Shown: piece by piece, positions 1-7,438 of the stretch | Numbering within the stretch: the first letter of the stretch is position 1 | Layout of the letters: each line of letters opens with the position of its first letter | NCBI GenBank assembly: GCA_014379045.1 | Contig: JACMMK010000101.1 | Location: 1-8,935 of the forward strand | Direction: 5' to 3' | Source: Burkholderiales bacterium | GTDB lineage: Bacteria; Pseudomonadota; Gammaproteobacteria; Burkholderiales; CAIKXV01 | Length of the DNA: 8,935 bases | Notes under the pieces: generated by a model | Databases searched by the model: none | The model's input: only the letters and a program-made list of their open reading frames with translations | Told to the model about the DNA's origin: nothing | Program-made: the position numbers and the translations under genes

Positions 1-2575
1 CGAACTTCTCGAACACGCGTTCTTCGTCACCCGGCGGAAACCCGGGTCCGCGATCTTCGACAACGAGGGTCACCGTCGAATCGGTCGTGCTCGCATGGAG
101 CCGGATCGGGGACCCCGCGGGCGTGTAGCGCAACGCATTCTCGAGCAGGTTCGCCAGTACCTCTTCGAACAGCACGCCGTCGAGTTCGACCAGCCCGCGC
201 GCTTGCGCCAGATCGACCTCGATCGCGCGCTCGCCGATCGGACCGCGCAGCCGGGTGAGCACACTGCCGATCAGCTCTTCGAGCGGATACCACTGCCGGT
301 CGAGTTCCACGCTGCCGGATTCGAGCCGCGTCATGCGCAGGATGTTTTCGATCAGACGCGTCATCCGGTGCGCTTGGTCGACGATCGATTCAGCGAGTTC
401 GCGGCGTGCGACCGGATCGAGGCGTCCTTCGGATTCGGCCAGGGTGCTGGCCGCGCCTGCGACCACGGACAGCGGCGTGCGCATGTCGTGCGAGATCGCC
501 GCCAGCAGCGCGTTGCGCAGCCGTTCTGTGCTCGCCTTCAGCTCGGCGTCGCGCGCCTCGAGCGTCAGCTGTTCACGCTCGAGCGCGACGGCGATCTGGC
601 TCGCGAAGGTCTCGAGCAGGTGCAACTGCTCCGGTGACAAAGTGCGTCGCGCATCGGCCGGCAGCAGTGCCAGCACGCCCACGGTCCCGGCACTGCCGGC
701 GAGCGGCAGGAACAGGGTGTCGGTGCCGGCGAGGGTATCGGTGCCGAGGCCTGCCATCCGCGAGTGGTCGAGCACCCATTGACCGATCGACAGATCGGCC
801 CCGCGCAGCGAACCGGAGAGGGACAGGGCACGGGGGTGTTCGAGATGACGCGCGGCGTCGGGCAGCAGCACCACCGCCTGCGCGTCGAACACCTCCGACA
901 CGTGGTGAACGGCGCGATCGAGCATCGCATCGCGATCACGGATTGCCGCGAGCTCGCGCGTCATTGCATACAGCGCCGCCGTGCGCCGTTCGCGGTGACC
1001 GGCGACCCGTGCCTGCCGACGCACGCTCGCAGTCAACGAGCTGATCACCAGTCCGAGCACCAGCATCACGCCGAACGTCACGATGTAGCGCGGGTCATCG
1101 ACCGCGAACGTCCAGTACGGCGGCACGAAGATCAGGTTGAAGGCGAGTACGCCGAGGATCGCCGCGACGATCGACGGCCAGCGACCGCAATAGACGGCGA
1201 CCACGACGACGCCGAGCAGATAGATCATCTCGACGGTTGTGAAATCCAACAAGCTCCACATCGGCCACGCGACCAGCGAACTGCCGACGGTGGCGACGAC
1301 TGCCCAGCCGAAGCCTGCCCAGCGCCGGCGCGGGCTCTGCTGCGCGGCCGCCGACGGCGGCTCGAGGCCGAGGTACTGGGTAGAGCGCGCCAGGAACGGC
1401 TGCGTACCCGGTGCCGGAGTCGGCTCGCCACCCACTACATGGACTTCGATGTCGTCGCTCGCCGCGACGAGCGAGTCGACGACGGACCCGAACAACCAGC
1501 GCCGCCAGCCGGTGCGGGTCGGCTTGCCGAGCAGGATGCGCGTGACGTTGCGCGCGCGGGCGAACTCGAGCAGGTCGTCGCTGAACTCGGCCTCCCCGGT
1601 CAGCGTGATCGTCTCGGCCCCGAGCGACTCGGCCAGGCGCAGCGTGCGCAGCACCGATTCGCGCTCGGCCGGCGACGCATCGAGGTTGCGCGGCGTCTCG
1701 ACGTGCACGCCGATCCAGGGTGCGCGCAGCAGGCTGGCCAGCCGCTTGGCCGAGCGCACCAGCTTTTCGCCGAACGGCCCCGGCACCAGGCAGACGAGGA
1801 TCCGTTCGCGCACCGGCCACGCGTCCTCGATCGCGTTGTCTTCGCGATACGAACGTACCTGCTGGTCAACACGGTCGGCGGTGCTGCGCAGGGCGAGTTC
1901 GCGCAACGCGAGCAGGTTGCCCTTGCGGAAGAAGTTCGCGACCGCCTGCTGCGCCTGCCCGGGAAGGTAGATCTTGCCTTCGCGTAACCGGGCGAGCAGT
2001 TCGTCGGGCGGCAGGTCGATCAGTTCGACTTCATCGGCCGCTTCGATCAGCGAGTCCGGAACCGTCTCGCGCACCCGCACCCCGGTGACCTGTTCGATCA
2101 CATCGTTCAGGCTTTCGAGGTGTTGCACATTGACGGTGGTGTAGACGTCGATGCCCGCCTCGAGCAGATCCTCGATGTCGCGATGACGCTTCGGATGCCG
2201 CGAACCCGCGGCATTGGTGTGCGCGAGCTCGTCCACCAGGATCAGCGTCGGCCTGCGCGCCAGCGCGGCATCGATATCGAACTCGCGCACGTTCTGCGCG
2301 AGGGTCGCGCCTTCGCGCACGACGCGGCGGGTCGGCATCTGCTCGAGCCCCGTCAGCAGTGCGTTCGTCTCGGGACGCTGATGCCCTTCGACGTAACCGA
2401 CGACGACATCGACGCCCTCGGCGCGGCGCGCCTGGGCGGCCTGCAGCATCGCGTAGGTCTTGCCGACGCCGGCTGCCGCACCGAAGAAGATCTTGAGCCG
2501 GCCGCGTGCGGCGCGCGCCGCTTCGAGCCGAACCTTCTCCAGCAGGGCGTCGGGGTCGGGCCGTTCGTCGCTCAT
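1..2575 (-). CDS. kdpD: KdpD osmosensitive K+ channel sensor histidine kinase (3' end cut by window edge)
   Basis: Membrane sensor kinase that, with KdpE, switches on kdp transcription when K+ is limiting. My minus-strand reading from the ATG at 2575 stays open for 858 codons to the window edge; E. coli KdpD is about 894 residues, so only the extreme C-terminus is missing. Domains in order: N-terminal KdpD domain with Walker A GAAAGVGKT (residues 32-40) and Walker B ending in D115-E116; universal-stress-like domain about 252-379 (starting near ERILVCLVPGP); membrane segments about 413-512; an arginine cluster R519-R531 just after the last helix, as in E. coli; a GAF-like region about 540-665; phospho-acceptor H696 in AAISHDMRTPLS; N-box N813 (NLLENALRYTP); G1 box D841 (EDRGPGFP). 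The G2 region falls outside the window. The SxS...FTAxY c-di-AMP motif I recall from Staphylococcus KdpD is not seen. The start follows the kdpC stop by 4 nt with no good Shine-Dalgarno, suggesting translational coupling. Confidence 0.97.
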   Translation of the reverse strand, partial: MSDERPDPDALLEKVRLEAARAARGRLKIFFGAAAGVGKTYAMLQAAQARRAEGVDVVVGYVEGHQRPETNALLTGLEQMPTRRVVREGATLAQNVREFDIDAALARRPTLILVDELAHTNAAGSRHPKRHRDIEDLLEAGIDVYTTVNVQHLESLNDVIEQVTGVRVRETVPDSLIEAADEVELIDLPPDELLARLREGKIYLPGQAQQAVANFFRKGNLLALRELALRSTADRVDQQVRSYREDNAIEDAWPVRERILVCLVPGPFGEKLVRSAKRLASLLRAPWIGVHVETPRNLDASPAERESVLRTLRLAESLGAETITLTGEAEFSDDLLEFARARNVTRILLGKPTRTGWRRWLFGSVVDSLVAASDDIEVHVVGGEPTPAPGTQPFLARSTQYLGLEPPSAAAQQSPRRRWAGFGWAVVATVGSSLVAWPMWSLLDFTTVEMIYLLGVVVVAVYCGRWPSIVAAILGVLAFNLIFVPPYWTFAVDDPRYIVTFGVMLVLGLVISSLTASVRRQARVAGHRERRTAALYAMTRELAAIRDRDAMLDRAVHHVSEVFDAQAVVLLPDAARHLEHPRALSLSGSLRGADLSIGQWVLDHSRMAGLGTDTLAGTDTLFLPLAGSAGTVGVLALLPADARRTLSPEQLHLLETFASQIAVALEREQLTLEARDAELKASTERLRNALLAAISHDMRTPLSVVAGAASTLAESEGRLDPVARRELAESIVDQAHRMTRLIENILRMTRLESGSVELDRQWYPLEELIGSVLTRLRGPIGERAIEVDLAQARGLVELDGVLFEEVLANLLENALRYTPAGSPIRLHASTTDSTVTLVVEDRGPGFPPGDEERVFEKF

Positions 2576-2579
2576 CGCG

Positions 2580-3164
2580 TTATTTTGCGCTCAACCCATC
2601 CAGTGCGAGGTTGAGTTCGAGCACGTTGACGCGGGGTTCGCCGAGCAGGCCGAGCCAGCGCGGCTCGGTGTGTTGCGCGACCAGCGCTGCGATCTGTTCG
2701 GCCGGGCGTTTGCGCGTGGTGGCAACTCGTTCGATCTGGTAGCGCGCTGCGGCCGGACTGATATGCGGGTCGAGCCCGCTCGACGACGCGGTGACTAGGT
2801 CGACCGGCACGGCGGTCGCGGCATCGGCAGGGCTGCTGGCCTCGCGCAGTGCGGCGAGCCGTCCCTCCACTGCCTCGTGCAGCGCGGGGCTGAGCGGACC
2901 CTGGTTCGAGCCGCTCGACGCGGCACCGTTGTACGGCATCGGGCCGGTGGCCGACGGCCGGCTCCAGAAGTAGCCCGCATCGCTGAACGGCTGTCCGAGC
3001 AGGCGCGAGCCGACGGCCTTGCCGTCACGCATGATCAGGCTGCCGTTGGCGGCATCGTTGAATGCAACCTGCGCGAACACCGTCACCAGCAACGGATACG
3101 CGACCCCGGTGATCAGGGTGAACACGAGCAGCATCAGAAAGGCGGTCTTCAGTTCTTTGAACAT
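2580..3164 (-). CDS. kdpC: KdpC, K+-transporting ATPase subunit C
   Basis: Accessory subunit of the KdpFABC pump, thought to stabilise the complex and assist K+ loading into KdpA. The protein is 194 residues, close to the usual size. One N-terminal membrane helix spans about residues 8-32 (FLMLLVFTLITGVAYPLL), followed by a periplasmic domain with the family signature YFWSRPSAT, the PYNGAASSGSNQGP stretch and, near the end, a VNVLELNLAL segment. The ATG at 3164 is supported by an AGGA Shine-Dalgarno six bases upstream. The gene lies 53 nt after the kdpB stop and its TAA stop is 4 nt before the kdpD start. No missing conserved parts were noticed. Confidence 0.97.
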   Translation of the reverse strand: MFKELKTAFLMLLVFTLITGVAYPLLVTVFAQVAFNDAANGSLIMRDGKAVGSRLLGQPFSDAGYFWSRPSATGPMPYNGAASSGSNQGPLSPALHEAVEGRLAALREASSPADAATAVPVDLVTASSSGLDPHISPAAARYQIERVATTRKRPAEQIAALVAQHTEPRWLGLLGEPRVNVLELNLALDGLSAK

Positions 3165-3169
3165 GTTCG

Positions 3170-3173
3170 GTCC
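3170..3173 (-). promoter_or_regulatory. Shine-Dalgarno of kdpC
   Basis: On the minus strand, AGGA is followed by CCGAAC and then the ATG of kdpC. It is the clearest ribosome-binding site among the three large pump subunits and fixes the kdpC start. Confidence 0.65.
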
Positions 3174-3217
3174 TGGGAGGGTGTGGCTGCAATGCGGGGC
3201 TGTGATGAGCCGCTGCG

Positions 3218-5323
3218 CTACGCGAGATTGAAGGCGACCAGCAGCAGGTCGATCAGCTTGATCCCGATGAACGGCACGATGAGCCCGCCGAGGCCGTAGA
3301 CCAGCATGTTCGAACGCAACAGCGCGGCGGCACCGATCGCGCGGTAGCGCACGCCGGTCAGGGCGAGCGGAATCAGGGCGACGATGATCAACGCGTTGAA
3401 GATCACCGCCGACAGGATCGCCGAGGCCGGCGTCGCGAGCTGCATCACGTTCAGCGTATCGAGCACCGGGTAGGTCGTCGCGAACGCGGCCGGAATGATC
3501 GCGAAGTACTTGGCGACGTCGTTGGCGATGCTGAACGTCGTCAGCGCACCCCGGGTCATCAGCATCTGCTTGCCGGTCTCGACGATCTCGATCAGCTTGG
3601 TCGGATTCGAGTCGAGATCGACCATGTTGCCGGCTTCTTTCGCCGCCTGGGTGCCACTGTTCATCGCGACCGCGACATCGGCCTGCGCGAGCGCCGGCGC
3701 ATCGTTGGTCCCGTCACCGGTCATCGCGACCAGCCGACCCTGCGCCTGCTGGTCGCGGATCAGCTTCAGCTTCGCCTCCGGCGTCGCCTCGGCCAGGAAA
3801 TCGTCGACCCCCGCTTCGGCCGCGATCGCCGCAGCGGTGAGCCGGTTGTCGCCGGTGATCATCACCGTGCGAATGCCCATCCGGCGCAGTTCCGAGAAGC
3901 GCTCCTTGATGCCGCCCTTGACGATGTCCTTGAGCTCGATGACCCCGAGCACGCGGGCCTGGCCACCGGAGGGCGTCTCGGCGACGAGCAACGGTGTAGA
4001 GCCGCGTTTGGCGACGGTCTCGACGGCGACCATCACCTGCTCGGGAAAGCGCCCGCCGTGGCTCTCCACATAGGCGCGGATCGCGTCGGTGGCGCCCTTG
4101 CGCACCTCACGGCCCTCGACATTGACGCCGCTCATCCGGGTCTGTGCCGAAAACGGCACGAACGTCGCGCCGAGGCCACCGAGATCGCGTTCGCGCAACC
4201 CGTACTTCTGCTTCGCCAGCACGACGATGCTCCGGCCTTCGGGCGTTTCGTCGGCGAGCGAGGCGAGCTGCGCGGCATCGGCCAACGCCTGCGCGTCGAC
4301 GCCCGGGGCGGTCACCAGCGCCGAGGCCTGCCGGTTGCCGAGCGTGATCGTGCCGGTCTTGTCGAGCAGCAGCACGTCGACGTCCCCGGCCGCCTCGACC
4401 GCGCGCCCCGAGGTCGCGATCACGTTCGCCGCGAGCATGCGTCCCATGCCGGCGACGCCGATCGCCGACAGCAGGCCGCCGATCGTCGTCGGAATCAGAC
4501 ACACCAGCAGCGCCACGAGCACGGTGATGCTGATCACCGATCCTTCCTCGGCGACGTCGACCGCGTAGCTCGAGAACGGCAGCAGCGTGACGGTGGCGAG
4601 CAGGAACACGAGCGTCATCGCGACCAGCAGGATCGTCAGCGCGATCTCGTTCGGGGTCTTCTGGCGCTTCGCACCTTCGACCATGCCGATCATCCGGTCG
4701 AGGAAGGCTTCGCCGGGATTGACTGTCACCCGCACGATGATCCAGTCGGAGAGCACCCGCGTGCCGCCGGTCACCGAGCAGAAGTCGCCGCCGCTCTCGC
4801 GGATCACCGGGGCGCTCTCACCGGTGATCGCGCTCTCGTCGACCGAGGCCACGCCTTCGATCACCTCGCCATCGGCGGGCACGTAATCGCCGGCTTCGAC
4901 GAGCACGATGTCGTTACGACGCAGGGTGCTGCCGGCGGCATCCATCCGTGCCGAATCGCGCTTCGCCTCGACCAGCTTCTTCGCCCGCACGTCCTTCTTC
5001 GCTCCGCGCAGCGAGGCGGCTTGCGCCTTGCTGCGGCCTTCGGCCACCGCCTCGGCGAAATTCGCGAACAGCACGGTGAACCAGAGCCAGAGCGTGATCG
5101 CGAGAATGAACGCGGGCGGGGCATCGGCGGTGTCTCCCGCACCGATCGACTGCACGAACAGGACGCTGGTCAACACGCTGCCGACATAGACGACGAACAT
5201 CACCGGGTTGCGCAACTGCTGGCGCGGCGAGAGTTTCTTCAGACTGTCGAGCAATGCCGCACGTGCGATGGCGGCGTTGAACAGCGGGCTGCGTTGCGAG
5301 GAAGACAGCGATGAGGTCGACAT
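3218..5323 (-). CDS. kdpB: KdpB, K+-transporting P-type ATPase catalytic subunit
   Basis: Catalytic P-type ATPase subunit of the Kdp pump; it hydrolyses ATP to drive K+ import through KdpA. The protein is 701 residues (E. coli 682), and the difference includes a longer, Ser-rich N-terminus. Signatures in order: NPVMFVVYVGS near the first membrane helix; FANFAEAVAEGRSKAQA; actuator TGES at 167-170 with E169; phosphorylation site DKTGT with D321; nucleotide-domain stretch TFVPFSAQTRMSG; MITGDNRLTAAAIAAEAGVDD; TGDGTNDAPAL with D537 and D541; and IANDVAKYFAIIPAAF with D602 and K605, the M5 charge pair. All catalytic residues are present, so the pump should be active. S170 corresponds to the E. 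coli regulatory serine S162. The start at 5323 gives full alignment to the family; its ribosome site is weak (gap of 47 nt after kdpA). Stop is TAG. Confidence 0.98.
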   Translation of the reverse strand: MSTSSLSSSQRSPLFNAAIARAALLDSLKKLSPRQQLRNPVMFVVYVGSVLTSVLFVQSIGAGDTADAPPAFILAITLWLWFTVLFANFAEAVAEGRSKAQAASLRGAKKDVRAKKLVEAKRDSARMDAAGSTLRRNDIVLVEAGDYVPADGEVIEGVASVDESAITGESAPVIRESGGDFCSVTGGTRVLSDWIIVRVTVNPGEAFLDRMIGMVEGAKRQKTPNEIALTILLVAMTLVFLLATVTLLPFSSYAVDVAEEGSVISITVLVALLVCLIPTTIGGLLSAIGVAGMGRMLAANVIATSGRAVEAAGDVDVLLLDKTGTITLGNRQASALVTAPGVDAQALADAAQLASLADETPEGRSIVVLAKQKYGLRERDLGGLGATFVPFSAQTRMSGVNVEGREVRKGATDAIRAYVESHGGRFPEQVMVAVETVAKRGSTPLLVAETPSGGQARVLGVIELKDIVKGGIKERFSELRRMGIRTVMITGDNRLTAAAIAAEAGVDDFLAEATPEAKLKLIRDQQAQGRLVAMTGDGTNDAPALAQADVAVAMNSGTQAAKEAGNMVDLDSNPTKLIEIVETGKQMLMTRGALTTFSIANDVAKYFAIIPAAFATTYPVLDTLNVMQLATPASAILSAVIFNALIIVALIPLALTGVRYRAIGAAALLRSNMLVYGLGGLIVPFIGIKLIDLLLVAFNLA

Positions 5324-5370
5324 AAGCTTGAGCTCGATTCAGGTCGGAGTTCGGGTGCGCTGCGTGAAAG

Positions 5371-7179
5371 TCAGCGTGCCGGATACAACAGCAGGTGTTC
5401 GACGATCGGACCGAGCGCCAGCGCGGGCACGAAGGTGAGTGCGCCGACGACGAGCACGGTGCCGATCAGCAGCGCGACGAACAGCGGCGTATGCGTCGGC
5501 AGCGTGCCGGGGCCGGAAGGCACCGTCTTCTTGGCGGCAAGGCTGCCGGCGATCGCCAGCACGGGAATCGCCAGCCAGTAACGCGAACACCACATCGCGA
5601 CGCCGAGCAACGTGTTGTAGAACGGCGTATTCGCCGACAAGCCCGCGAACGCGCTGCCGTTGTTGTTGCCCGCCGACGACAGCGCGTACAGGATCTCGGA
5701 GAAGCCGTGCGCACCCGGGTTCGCGATGCCTGCGCGTCCCGCCTCGCTCATCACTGCGAGCGCGGTGCCGGCGAGCACGAACAACGGCGGCACCAGGATG
5801 ACGATCGCCGCCATCTTGATCTCGAAGGCCTCGAGCTTCTTGCCGAGGTATTCCGGTGTGCGCCCGATCATCAACCCGGCGATGAACACGCCGATGATCG
5901 CGAACACGAGCATCCCGTAGAGCCCCGAGCCGACACCCCCGTAGATCACCTCGCCCAGTTGCATCAGCCACATCGGCACGGCGCCGCCGAGCGGCGTGTA
6001 CGAATCGTGCATCGAGTTGACCGACCCGTTCGACGCCGCGGTCGTCGTCGTCGCCCACAGCGCGGACGCGGCGATGCCGAAGCGCACTTCCTTGCCTTCC
6101 ATGTTGCCGCCGGACTGCAGCGCGGACGCGCGGTCGTCTACGCCGCGCGCCGCGAGCTGCGGGTTTCCCGTCTGTTCCGCCCAGGTCGCGACGCCGAGTA
6201 GGGCGACGAACACGAAGGTCATCGCGGCATAGATGGCCCAGCCCTGGCGGGTGTCGCCGACCATCGCGCCGAAGGTGTAGCAGAACGCGGCCGGGATCAA
6301 CAAGATCGCGAGCACCTGCAGGAAGTTGGACAAGGGCGTCGGATTCTCGAACGGGTGGGCCGAGTTCACGTTGAAGAACCCACCGCCGTTCGTGCCCAAC
6401 TGCTTGATCGCCACTTGCGAGGCGGCCGGCCCGAGCGGCACCTTCTGCTCGGTGGTGCGCGCGGCTTCCATCACCGGCTTGCCCTCGGCATCGAGCCGCG
6501 GCTTGCCCTCGGCATCCTCCGCCGCTTTCTCGTGGTCGACCGGCTGCACCAGGGCGACCGTGGCATAAGGCGAGAAACTCTGCACGACGCCCTGCGTGAC
6601 CAGCGCGCCGGCGAGCAGCAGCGAGAGCGGGAGCAGTACGTACAGGATCGAGCGCGTGCAATCGACCCAGAAGTTGCCGATCGAGTCGCTGTTGCGCGAC
6701 GAGAAGCCCCGGATCAGCGCGATCAGCACCGCCATGCCGCACGCCGCCGACACGAAGTTCTGCACGGCCAGGCCGAGCATCTGGGTCAGGTAGCTCATGG
6801 TCGCCTCGCCGGCGTAGCCCTGCCAGTTCGTGTTCGTCGCGAAGCTGACCGCGGTGTTGAACGCGGAATCCGCGCTGACCGCACCCATCGATTGAGGGTT
6901 CGCCGGAAGTATCGACTGCGCGCGCTGCAGACCGTAGACCGCGAGCGCGCCGAGGACGTTCAGCCAGAGCATCGCGAACGCGTAGCGCGTCCAGTGCATC
7001 GAGGCGGAGGCATCGACCCCAGCCACGCGGTAGACGATCCGTTCCAGCGGACCCAATACCGGCGACAGCAGCGTGCGCTCGCCCTGGTAGACCCGCGCCA
7101 TGTATCGGCCGAGGGGCTTGACCGATGCGGTGAGGACCGCAAGGAAGAACAGCGACGACAGAAAAGGCACGGCGCTCAC
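5371..7179 (-). CDS. kdpA: KdpA, K+-transporting ATPase K+-binding channel-like subunit (GTG start)
   Basis: K+-selective membrane subunit of KdpFABC, related to the Trk/Ktr/HKT superfamily, with four pore loops. I read 602 residues from GTG at 7179. The start choice rests on a 4-base GTGA overlap with the kdpF stop, an AGAGG Shine-Dalgarno (7186-7190) about 7 nt upstream, and an N-terminus that begins just before the first membrane helix. The open frame continues upstream to an ATG at 7383, but that stretch is shadow sequence overlapping two small genes. Pore-loop motifs: TNTNWQ from T115; GTNGGGFFN from G262; TTTAASNGSVNSM; SSAGNNNGSAFAG. Other signatures are IGRTPEYLGKK, NPGAHGFSEILYA and GTLPTHTPLFV. 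A hydrophilic insert of about 30 residues (roughly 210-245) contains a DAEGKP repeat absent from E. coli KdpA (557 residues); I recall similar inserts in other proteobacteria. The third loop has N where E. coli has C. Confidence 0.97.
   Translation of the reverse strand: MSAVPFLSSLFFLAVLTASVKPLGRYMARVYQGERTLLSPVLGPLERIVYRVAGVDASASMHWTRYAFAMLWLNVLGALAVYGLQRAQSILPANPQSMGAVSADSAFNTAVSFATNTNWQGYAGEATMSYLTQMLGLAVQNFVSAACGMAVLIALIRGFSSRNSDSIGNFWVDCTRSILYVLLPLSLLLAGALVTQGVVQSFSPYATVALVQPVDHEKAAEDAEGKPRLDAEGKPVMEAARTTEQKVPLGPAASQVAIKQLGTNGGGFFNVNSAHPFENPTPLSNFLQVLAILLIPAAFCYTFGAMVGDTRQGWAIYAAMTFVFVALLGVATWAEQTGNPQLAARGVDDRASALQSGGNMEGKEVRFGIAASALWATTTTAASNGSVNSMHDSYTPLGGAVPMWLMQLGEVIYGGVGSGLYGMLVFAIIGVFIAGLMIGRTPEYLGKKLEAFEIKMAAIVILVPPLFVLAGTALAVMSEAGRAGIANPGAHGFSEILYALSSAGNNNGSAFAGLSANTPFYNTLLGVAMWCSRYWLAIPVLAIAGSLAAKKTVPSGPGTLPTHTPLFVALLIGTVLVVGALTFVPALALGPIVEHLLLYPAR
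6475..6516 (-). repeat. 24-bp-period in-frame tandem repeat in kdpA (DAEGKP twice)
   Basis: An identical 18-base block (GATGCCGAGGGCAAGCCG on the coding strand) occurs at 6499-6516 and again at 6475-6492, offset by 24 bases or 8 codons. It encodes DAEGKP at residues 222-227 and 230-235 within the extra hydrophilic loop of KdpA, so expansion or contraction would keep the frame. Confidence 0.85.
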
Positions 7180-7283
7180 GAGAAATCCTCTGGCTTGAAC
7201 AGGACGATCAACAGATACGCGGTCACCGCGACCAGTGCGGCGAGCGCGACCCAGTCGGTCCAGGAGAAGGCGGCGAGGTTCAT
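7176..7283 (-). CDS. kdpF: KdpF, small membrane subunit of the Kdp pump
   Basis: Small single-span membrane peptide thought to stabilise KdpFABC by packing between KdpA and KdpB. It is 35 residues (E. coli KdpF is 29): MNLAAFSWTDWVAL, then a hydrophobic helix about residues 11-29 (ALAALVAVTAYLLIVLF) and the typical tail KPEDFS. An in-frame extension upstream exists, but the ATG at 7283 is favoured because it overlaps the stop of the preceding small ORF as ATGA and gives the family length. Its own stop overlaps the kdpA GTG as GTGA, so the three reading frames are chained and probably translationally coupled. Confidence 0.93.
   Translation of the reverse strand: MNLAAFSWTDWVALAALVAVTAYLLIVLFKPEDFS
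7186..7190 (-). promoter_or_regulatory. Shine-Dalgarno that decides the kdpA GTG start
   Basis: On the minus strand, AGAGG lies inside the end of kdpF, 6 to 7 bases before GTG at 7179. No comparable site precedes the next GTG (7170), which would give a protein three residues shorter. Confidence 0.6.
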
Positions 7284-7372
7284 TTGCGATCCCGCAGACG
7301 TTCGCAGCCGAGCACGAGACCGAAAGTGACCGCGACGAGCGCGGCCAGCAAGGCGAGAAACTGGAAATCCAT
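7280..7372 (-). CDS. Uncharacterised 30-residue membrane peptide, first ORF of the kdp operon
   Basis: A 31-codon frame that I read directly: ATG at 7372, TGA at 7282-7280. It is preceded by a good Shine-Dalgarno (GGAG, 7378-7381, five bases before the ATG) and its stop overlaps the kdpF ATG as ATGA, the arrangement expected of a real coupled gene. The product begins MDFQFLALLAALVAVTFG, continues LVLGCERLRDRK and ends there: one predicted membrane helix of about 19 residues, a single Cys, and a strongly charged tail. I recall similar unnamed peptides ending in a GCERL-like motif just before kdpF in other proteobacterial kdp loci, but could not check this. A role as an extra small subunit or assembly factor of the pump is inference; alternatively it is a leader peptide that couples translation into kdpF. 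Confidence 0.72.
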   Translation of the reverse strand: MDFQFLALLAALVAVTFGLVLGCERLRDRK

Positions 7373-7377
7373 GGGTA

Positions 7378-7381
7378 CTCC
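7378..7381 (-). promoter_or_regulatory. Shine-Dalgarno of the small ORF upstream of kdpF
   Basis: GGAG on the minus strand with the 5-base spacer TACCC before the ATG at 7372. It is probably the main ribosome entry point for the chained small ORF, kdpF and kdpA frames. Confidence 0.6.
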
Positions 7382-7408
7382 ATGCGCAGTGCGGATTGCG
7401 GACTTCGG

Positions 7409-7438
7409 ATCCTAGGCAGCCCGGCCTAAGGAGGTCGG
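7409..7438 (-). promoter_or_regulatory. Candidate kdp operon promoter (weak -35, -10 TAGGAT)
   Basis: On the minus strand, TAGGAT (7409-7414) matches four of six positions of the sigma-70 -10 consensus. CCGACC (7433-7438), 18 bases further upstream, matches three of six positions of the -35. A weak -35 is usual for an activator-dependent promoter such as kdp. Transcription would start near 7402-7404, about 30 nt before the small-ORF start. In GC-rich DNA such matches are common, so this call leans on its distance from the KdpE-like box. Confidence 0.4.
7411..7431. repeat. Imperfect inverted repeat in the kdp promoter region
   Basis: CCTAGGC (7411-7417) and GCCTAAGG (7424-7431) pair with one bulged A around a 6-base centre. 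It overlaps the proposed -10 element and spacer, so it could be an operator half-site pair or incidental. Confidence 0.4.

Noticed and set aside
1..60. Possible truncated kdpD pseudogene
   Set aside because: The frame is intact to the first base; truncation is only due to the window edge.
764..1987. 407-codon open frame on the plus strand opposite kdpD
   Set aside because: It lies wholly antisense to kdpD, whose domains read through without a break. The translation is Arg/His/Asp-rich with no domain, as expected of shadow frames in GC-rich DNA.
4058..5314. 418-codon open frame on the plus strand opposite kdpB
   Set aside because: Antisense to conserved kdpB coding sequence; low-complexity His/Arg/Asp/Gln-rich product with no recognisable motif.
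5339..6742. 467-codon minus-strand frame overlapping kdpA
   Set aside because: Same strand but another frame of kdpA; Arg-rich with no membrane segments, while the kdpA frame contains every pore-loop motif.
7180..7383. N-terminal extension of kdpA to an ATG at 7383
   Set aside because: The extra 68 residues look non-membrane and Arg-rich, and they overlap two better-supported small genes. The GTG at 7179 has a Shine-Dalgarno and matches the KdpA family start.
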